Shown piece after piece: positions 59,003 through 64,000 of a stretch of DNA of 64,000 bases. The notes under the pieces are model-generated. The model searched no databases and had not been told where the DNA came from. It worked only from the letters and a program-made list of their open reading frames with translations. The DNA comes from Gammaproteobacteria bacterium. Its GTDB lineage: Bacteria > Pseudomonadota > Gammaproteobacteria > Thiohalomonadales > Thiohalomonadaceae. The stretch spans positions 1-64,000 of the forward strand of contig JALOAT010000007.1 in assembly GCA_023228645.1 (NCBI GenBank), read 5' to 3'. Position 1 is the stretch's first letter, and each line of letters starts with the position of its first letter. The translations under genes were made by a program, and so were the position numbers.

Positions 59003-59882
59003 GGCGTTCTCCGCCGAATGCCAGGCCCGCGTCGAAGCGGCGCTGGCGCACTGGCTGCCATCTGCCGAAGAGGCCCCTGCCCGCCTGCACGAGGCCATGC
59101 GCTACGCATCGCTGGACGGCGGCAAGCGGGTACGTCCGCTGCTGGTGTACGCCGCCGGCGGCGCGCTGGGCGCCGACCAGGCCGCGCTGGACGGGCCCGC
59201 CTGCGCAGTGGAATTCATCCACGCCTATTCCCTGGTCCATGACGACCTGCCCGCCATGGACGACGACGACTTGCGCCGCGGCAAACCCACCTGCCACAAG
59301 GCCTTCGACGAGGCCACCGCCATCCTGGCCGGAGATGCCCTGCAGACCCTCGCCTTCGAAGTCCTGGCCAACGACGCCGCAATGCTCACGGATCCGACCC
59401 GCCGCCTGCGCATGGTGGCGGAACTGGCCCTGGCCAGCGGTTCGGGGGGCATGGCCGGCGGGCAGGCCATCGACATCGCTGCCGAGGGCAGGCACCTGGG
59501 CCTTGACGAGTTGGCCCACATGCATCGCCTCAAGACCGGCGCCCTCATCCGCGCCAGCGTGCGGCTCGGCGCGCTCAGCGCCCCCGCATACACCGAGGCC
59601 CATGGCGCGCTGCTCGACGAATATGCCGCCTGCATCGGACTCGCCTTCCAGATCCGCGACGACATCCTCGACGTGGAGGCGGACACCGCCACCCTCGGCA
59701 AGACGCAGGGCTCCGACCAGGCCCGCAACAAGCCCACCTACACCTCACTGCTCGGCCTCACGGGCGCCAAGGACAAGCTGCGCGAGGTCCACACCGCCGC
59801 CCTGGCGAGCCTGGACGGTTTCGACACCGCCGCCGACCCGCTGCGCTGGCTGGCCGACTACATCGTCGAACGCGGCAACTGA
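58992..59882 (+). CDS. ispA: Farnesyl diphosphate synthase (short-chain polyprenyl synthase)
   Basis: 296 aa. The first aspartate-rich motif is SLVHDDLPAMDDDDLRRG, preceded by the DGGKRVRPLLVYA block. The second is LAFQIRDDILDVEAD, and the gene ends with the LRWLADYIVERGN tail of IspA. It condenses IPP and DMAPP to farnesyl diphosphate, precursor of quinones and undecaprenol. Its position between xseB and dxs matches E. coli. Confidence 0.95.
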   Translation: MTLKAFSAECQARVEAALAHWLPSAEEAPARLHEAMRYASLDGGKRVRPLLVYAAGGALGADQAALDGPACAVEFIHAYSLVHDDLPAMDDDDLRRGKPTCHKAFDEATAILAGDALQTLAFEVLANDAAMLTDPTRRLRMVAELALASGSGGMAGGQAIDIAAEGRHLGLDELAHMHRLKTGALIRASVRLGALSAPAYTEAHGALLDEYAACIGLAFQIRDDILDVEADTATLGKTQGSDQARNKPTYTSLLGLTGAKDKLREVHTAALASLDGFDTAADPLRWLADYIVERGN

Positions 59883-59885
59883 CCT

Positions 59886-60089
59886 GAAAAGGATCAACGC
59901 AAAGGCGCGAAGGGCGCAAAGGACGCGAAGGGGTAAAGGATTTACACGGTCTCAATGCCGGCTCGGAGGGCGCATGGCGGCCGGTCCCCCGTCTCCAGGT
60001 GTCTCCAGGAGAGGCGCGCCTCGTGAAAATATTCACAGGTCTTCGCGCTCTTTGCGGCCTTAGCGCCTTTACGTTGGGCTGTTCTTCCC
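59886..60089. repeat. GCAAAGG-type inverted-arm repeat between ispA and dxs
   Basis: The left arm (59886-59935) reads GAAAAGGATCAACGCAAAGG then CGCGAAGGGCGCAAAGGACG units. The right arm (60041-60089) is TTCGCGCTCTTTGCGGCCTT, AGCGCCTTTACGTTGGGCTG, then TTCTTCCCC, the imperfect reverse complement. The central 100 bases show no gene. It lies in the dxs leader. Confidence 0.75.
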
Positions 60090-60171
60090 CTGATTGCCTT
60101 GCGGCCCTTGCATGCGCACGGCCGCGCCGCCATTATTGAACGCTTTCTCAGCTTGCCCCGGCCTCACTTGA

Positions 60172-62034
60172 ATGCCTGATTCCTCCCAGCCCGTTCTCGA
60201 GCGGGTCGACAATCCCGAGCAATTGCGCGCCCTCACGCTGGGGCAGCTCAAGCGTCTGGCCCAAGAGCTCCGGGAATTCATGATCGATTCCGTGAGCCGC
60301 ACCGGCGGCCACCTGGCCGCGGGCCTCGGCACGGTGGAACTCACCATCGCCCTGCACTACGTGTTCAACACACCCACGGACCGCATCGTCTGGGACGTGG
60401 GTCACCAGAGCTACCCGCACAAGATCCTCACCGGCCGGCGCGAACGCATGTCCACGCTGCGCAAGCGCCACGGCCTGTCGGGTTTTCCCAAGCGCGATGA
60501 GAGCCCTTACGACACCTTCGGCACCGGCCACTCCAGCACCTCCATCAGCGCCGCCCTGGGCATGGCCCTCGCGGCACGCAGCACGGATCCGCGCCGCAAG
60601 GTGATCGCCGTCATCGGCGACGGCGCTATGACCGCCGGCATGGCCTTCGAGGCGCTCAACCACGCGGGCGACCTGGATGCGGACCTGCTGGTGATCCTCA
60701 ACGACAACGAGATGTCCATTTCGCCCAACGTGGGCGGCCTGTCCAATTACCTGGCGCGCCTGCTCTCCGGCCGGTTCTATGCGACCGTGCGCGAGGGCAG
60801 CAAGAAGGTGCTCAAGAACGTGCCGCCGCTATGGGAATTGGCGAGTCGTGCCGAGGAGCACGTGAAGGGCATGGTGGTGCCCGGCACCCTGTTCGAGGAA
60901 CTGGGCTTCAACTACATCGGCCCGGTCAACGGCCATGACCTGGAGACCCTGATCAAGACCCTGCAGAACCTGCGCTCCCTGTCCGGACCGCAGTTCCTGC
61001 ACATCGTCACGCACAAGGGCAAGGGTTATCCGCCGGCCGAGCAGAACCCTTGCTTCTATCACGGCGTCACACCCTTCGACCCCGCCACCGGCACCATGCG
61101 CAGCAAGGCGTCGGGACCCAGCTACACACAGGTCTTCGGCGACTGGCTGTGCGACATGGCCGAGCGCGACCCGCGCCTGTGGGGCATCACCCCGGCCATG
61201 CGCGAGGGCTCGGGGCTGGTGACCTTTTCCGAGCGTTTCCCGGAACGCTACCTGGACGTGGGCATCGCCGAACAGCATGCCGTGACCCTGGCCGCGGGCA
61301 TGGCCTGCGAAGGCATCAAGCCCGTGGTTGCCATCTACTCCAGTTTTCTGCAGCGCGGCTACGATCAGCTCATCCATGACGTGGCGCTGCAAAACCTGCC
61401 GGTGCTGTTCGCCATCGACCGCGCCGGCATCGTGGGACCGGACGGTCCCACCCATGCGGGCACCCTGGACCTATCGTTCCTGCGTTGCGTGCCCAACCTG
61501 ATGATCATGGCCCCGTCCGACGAAGACGAGTGCCGGCGCATGCTCACCACCGGCTTCCGGCATGATGGCCCCGCTGCGGTGCGCTACCCGCGCGGCACCG
61601 GTCCCGGCGCACCGGTCACCAGGACCCTGGAGCCGCTGCCCGTGGGCAAGGCCGAGCTGCGCCGCCAGGGCCGGGACATCGCCCTGCTCGCCTTCGGCAG
61701 TCTGCTGGCGCCGGCGCTGGCCGCCGGCGAGGCGCTGGATGCCACGGTGGTGAACATGCGTTTCGTGAAGCCGCTCGACGAGACCCTGCTGCGCGAACTC
61801 GCCACCGGCCATCGCCTGCTGGTCACCCTTGAGGAGAACGTCATCGCGGGCGGCGCCGGCAGCGCCGTGGCGGAGTACCTGGCCGGCGCGGGCAGCACCT
61901 GTCCGGTGCGCCACCTGGGCCTGCCCGACGCGGTCATCGAGCAAGGCAGCCGGGAAGAACTTCTGGCGGAATGCGGCCTCGATACGGATGGTATAATCGC
62001 CGCCGTTCGCGCCTTTTCCACCGGGACTTGCTAA
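60172..62034 (+). CDS. dxs: 1-deoxy-D-xylulose-5-phosphate synthase
   Basis: 620 aa, same as E. coli Dxs. DVGHQSYPHKILTGR, GTGHSSTSISAALGMALA, GDGAMTAGMAFEALNHAG plus NDNEMSIS (the thiamine diphosphate site) and DVGIAEQHAVTLAAGMA (catalytic glutamate) are all present. It makes DXP from pyruvate and glyceraldehyde-3-P, the entry to the MEP isoprenoid route that feeds IspA and also thiamine and pyridoxine synthesis. Confidence 0.97.
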   Translation: MPDSSQPVLERVDNPEQLRALTLGQLKRLAQELREFMIDSVSRTGGHLAAGLGTVELTIALHYVFNTPTDRIVWDVGHQSYPHKILTGRRERMSTLRKRHGLSGFPKRDESPYDTFGTGHSSTSISAALGMALAARSTDPRRKVIAVIGDGAMTAGMAFEALNHAGDLDADLLVILNDNEMSISPNVGGLSNYLARLLSGRFYATVREGSKKVLKNVPPLWELASRAEEHVKGMVVPGTLFEELGFNYIGPVNGHDLETLIKTLQNLRSLSGPQFLHIVTHKGKGYPPAEQNPCFYHGVTPFDPATGTMRSKASGPSYTQVFGDWLCDMAERDPRLWGITPAMREGSGLVTFSERFPERYLDVGIAEQHAVTLAAGMACEGIKPVVAIYSSFLQRGYDQLIHDVALQNLPVLFAIDRAGIVGPDGPTHAGTLDLSFLRCVPNLMIMAPSDEDECRRMLTTGFRHDGPAAVRYPRGTGPGAPVTRTLEPLPVGKAELRRQGRDIALLAFGSLLAPALAAGEALDATVVNMRFVKPLDETLLRELATGHRLLVTLEENVIAGGAGSAVAEYLAGAGSTCPVRHLGLPDAVIEQGSREELLAECGLDTDGIIAAVRAFSTGTC

Positions 62035-62083
62035 CGCGCCCGGGCTCACGTAAATTTCCTAGCGCTCCCCTCAACATTTCACC

Positions 62084-62476
62084 ATGAAACCCAGGTATAC
62101 CCTCAAGGTCGTGACCGATTTCGCTGCCGCCCATTCCTTGCGGGACTATGCCGGGGAATGCCGCAGGCTGCACGGCCACAACTGGAAAGTGGAAGTGGAA
62201 GTGGTGGCCTCCGCGCTCGACCGGCTCGGCATGGCTATCGATTTCAAAGACGTGAAGGCGGCGGCGCGTGCGGCGGCGGGTGAACTGGACCATCGTTACT
62301 TAAACGAGATGCCGCCCTTCGATCAGGTCAACCCGACAGCGGAGAACATCGCTGCGCACCTGTTCGAACGTATTGCTGAGACCCTCGACAACGAACGCGT
62401 GCAGGTGAGCGCCGTCACCGTCTGGGAGACGGAACGCGCTTGCATCCGTTACGCGAAGGAAGCTGAGAATGACTGA
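62084..62476 (+). CDS. queD: 6-carboxy-5,6,7,8-tetrahydropterin synthase QueD
   Basis: 130 aa. Zinc histidines H17 (AAAHSL), H31 and H33 (LHGHNW), catalytic C26 (GECRRLHGHN) and the D70-H71 pair (LDHRYLNEMPPF) with E108-type WETERAC are present. The cysteine spacing and pathway context favour QueD over the mammalian-like PTPS. It converts dihydroneopterin triphosphate to carboxytetrahydropterin on the path to preQ1 for queuosine. It overlaps folE2, which makes its substrate, by 8 bases. Confidence 0.92.
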   Translation: MKPRYTLKVVTDFAAAHSLRDYAGECRRLHGHNWKVEVEVVASALDRLGMAIDFKDVKAAARAAAGELDHRYLNEMPPFDQVNPTAENIAAHLFERIAETLDNERVQVSAVTVWETERACIRYAKEAEND

Positions 62477-63275
62477 ATGCTGTAACACCCCGATGGTTGA
62501 CGTACAGAGCAGCCACGATACCCGCCGCATTCCCATCAACAAGGTGGGTATCAAGGACATCCGCCACCCGGTGCGTATTCTCGATCGCACCGGCGGCGAG
62601 CAACACACCATCGCGAATTTCAACATGTACGTGAACCTGCCCCATAACTTCAAGGGCACGCACATGTCGAGGTTTGTGGAAATCCTTAACCGCCGCGAAC
62701 GCGAGTTGTCGGTGAAGTCCTTCAAGGACATGCTGGCGGAAATGGTCCAGGTGCTCGAGGCCGAGGCCGGGCACATCGAAATGTCGTTCCCCTATTTCGT
62801 CCAGAAGAAGGCCCCCGTGTCCGGCGTGGAGAGCCTGATGGACTACGACGTGTGCTTCATTGGCGAGATCGTCGACGGCCAGCCGAGCATGAAGGTGCGC
62901 GTAGTGGTGCCGGTCACCAGTCTGTGCCCGTGCTCCAAGGAGATCTCCGATCGCGGCGCCCATAACCAGCGCTCCCACGTGACCGTCACCGCCTGCTGCC
63001 ACGGTTTCGTGTGGATCGAGGAACTCATCGACCTGGTCGAGAAGGAAGCCTCCTGCGAACTGTACGGCCTGCTCAAGCGCCCGGATGAGAAGTACGTGAC
63101 AGAGCGCGCCTATGACAACCCGAAATTCGTGGAAGACATGGTGCGTGATGTGGCCGCGCGGCTGAACCAGGACGAGCGTATCGTTTCCTACATGGTGGAA
63201 TCGGAAAATTTCGAATCCATCCACAACCATTCCGCCTACGCCCTCATCGAGCACGACAAGCGCAAGGCTGTCTAG
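62469..63275 (+). CDS. folE2: GTP cyclohydrolase FolE2
   Basis: 268 aa, COG1469-type (type IB) cyclohydrolase, distinct from the zinc-dependent FolE. VTSLCPCSKEISDRGAHNQR with its conserved cysteine and MSRFVEILNRRERELS are the family landmarks; the metal site is less specific for zinc. It opens GTP to dihydroneopterin triphosphate for folate and queuosine. Co-translation with queD suggests its main output here is queuosine precursor, although folK is also in the window. Confidence 0.94.
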   Translation: MTECCNTPMVDVQSSHDTRRIPINKVGIKDIRHPVRILDRTGGEQHTIANFNMYVNLPHNFKGTHMSRFVEILNRRERELSVKSFKDMLAEMVQVLEAEAGHIEMSFPYFVQKKAPVSGVESLMDYDVCFIGEIVDGQPSMKVRVVVPVTSLCPCSKEISDRGAHNQRSHVTVTACCHGFVWIEELIDLVEKEASCELYGLLKRPDEKYVTERAYDNPKFVEDMVRDVAARLNQDERIVSYMVESENFESIHNHSAYALIEHDKRKAV

Positions 63276-63366
63276 AAAACCGCCAACGCAAAGGCGCAAA
63301 GGACGCAAAGACCTTCGCGTCCTTTGCGCTGCTGACCTGGAAGATGCGCGTTGGGCCGTTTCTTCA
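63276..63366. repeat. GCAAAGG-type inverted repeat between convergent folE2 and the protease gene
   Basis: The left arm begins GAAAACCGCCAACGCAAAGG and the right arm ends GCGTTGGGCCGTTTCTTC. GCGCAAAGGACG (63294-63305) and CGTCCTTTGCGC (63318-63329) form a perfect 12-bp stem with a 12-base loop. It is the same class as 59886-60089, and could act as a shared transcript-end hairpin. Confidence 0.75.
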
Positions 63367-63373
63367 CCGCCCT

Positions 63374-64000
63374 TCAATACTTCTGCCGCAGCACGAGCGC
63401 AGCGCCCTCGCGCTGGATTTCGATGCGTCCCAGATAGGTCATGCCGAGCAGCACCTGGTTGCCGGTGGCGTCGTTGTCCAGCACGGAGGCCTCCACGTTG
63501 CGTAGCTGCAACTCACCCACGCGCACGGTGTCCAGTTTCACCAGCCAGGCATTCACCGGGCCACCGGCGGTCAGCACGGTGTGCGGCTCGCCACGCAGAC
63601 GGTAATCGATGCCGAGCCGACGGGCCTCCGCCGCGCCCAGCGTGACACTGCTCGCCCCCGTATCCACGATGAAATCCACCGCCTGGCCGTTGATGAACCC
63701 GCCGGTGCGGTAGAGGCCTGACTGCGGCCAGATCTGCACGGTGCTTTCCGTGGGCGGCGTGTATTGCGCGCCGATTTGTGCCCCGAGGGGGTAACGGCGC
63801 GCCTTGCCATCGATGAGCAACGTGGCCGCGTTGCTGTCCGCGCTCAGTAATTGAATGCCCTCGGGGCTGGTTTCGCCACGGGAGAGGATGCGGCGTTGGC
63901 CGTCGACGCTGAGCACCGCCCGGTCACGGAACAGGGCCAGGACGGTGATCTCCTGAGGCGCAGCCATGGCGAGTGAAGGCAGGAGCAGCAGGGCAGGCAG
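63374..64000 (-). CDS. Retropepsin-like aspartic protease (clan AA), N-terminus cut by the window
   Basis: At least 208 residues are inside the window. The frame is still open at the right edge and reads LPALLLLPSLAMA before APQE, the end of a signal peptide, so the internal ATG at 63967 is probably not the start. The single active-site motif FIVDTGASSVTLG lies at about residue 111 of the visible part, followed by VLLGMTYLGRIEI. One-motif proteases of this kind (TIGR02281-like) act as dimers in the periplasm. Substrate unknown. Confidence 0.85.
   Translation of the reverse strand: MPALLLLPSLAMAAPQEITVLALFRDRAVLSVDGQRRILSRGETSPEGIQLLSADSNAATLLIDGKARRYPLGAQIGAQYTPPTESTVQIWPQSGLYRTGGFINGQAVDFIVDTGASSVTLGAAEARRLGIDYRLRGEPHTVLTAGGPVNAWLVKLDTVRVGELQLRNVEASVLDNDATGNQVLLGMTYLGRIEIQREGAALVLRQKY

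Overview
The window looks like ordinary chromosome from a GC-rich gammaproteobacterium, probably a free-living, Chromatiales-like lineage. This rests on gene order (iscRSUA-hscBA, tgt-yajC-secDF, panBCD-folK-pcnB, xseB-ispA-dxs), CsgD/curli-type proteins and a full glycogen set. The species cannot be fixed from the sequence alone. Nearly every gene is intact; one outer-membrane protein gene is frameshifted. No integrase, transposase, CRISPR array or phage gene was seen.

Layout. 1-6056 (minus): hscA (partial), hscB, iscA, iscU, iscS, a second cysteine desulfurase, iscR, cysE and trmJ, i.e. iron-sulfur assembly with its cysteine and sulfur supply. 6296-7093: suhB. 7163-7440: a sigma-28-like promoter ahead of a doubtful small ORF. 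7504-13139 (minus): queA, tgt, yajC, secD, secF. 13406-28257 (plus): an accessory cluster made of a CsgD-like regulator, an SCO copper chaperone, a cytochrome c fused to a periplasmic-binding-like domain, a 1632-aa beta-helix protein, three multicopper-oxidase-type polypeptides, a small exported protein and a subtilase with a MopE-like metal-binding motif. 28742-32055 (minus): a curli operon, csgE-csgF-csgG-csgB-csgA. 32246-32332: tRNA-Leu. 32544-35708: DUF2231 protein, corA, degP/mucD. 36048-49431: glycogen and sugar-phosphate metabolism (malQ, GH57 enzyme, glgC, glgB, pgi, zwf, gnd, glgA). 49602-52379: ppc. 52635-57539: SAP-like small protein, panD, panC, panB, deoxynucleoside kinase, folK, pcnB. 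57581-57656: tRNA-Glu. 58724-62034: xseB, ispA, dxs. 62084-63275: queD, folE2. Right edge: a retropepsin-like protease, cut by the window.

The most interesting part is 13.4-32.1 kb. Polypeptide A carries a type-1 copper site (HxxHxHG plus HCH-x5-H-x4-M). Polypeptide B carries HPFHTHG and WHSH without the cysteine. Together they supply the eight histidines of a trinuclear copper centre, so the oxidase appears to be split between proteins, with polypeptide C adding two ligand-free cupredoxin domains and an Ig-like tail. A copper chaperone, a haem protein, a metal-binding protease and a CsgD-type regulator sit in the same run of genes, and a complete curli secretion and fibre operon lies next to it. 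I infer an extracellular copper-dependent oxidase system tied to an amyloid matrix; substrate and physical coupling are unproven.

A second theme is intergenic repeats. Several gene junctions hold inverted pairs of arms built from roughly 9-bp units (CACGGGGAA type and GCAAAGGCG type), with GAAGAAAAAGC- or GAAAAC-like outer ends. One arm has become the C-terminus of QueA.
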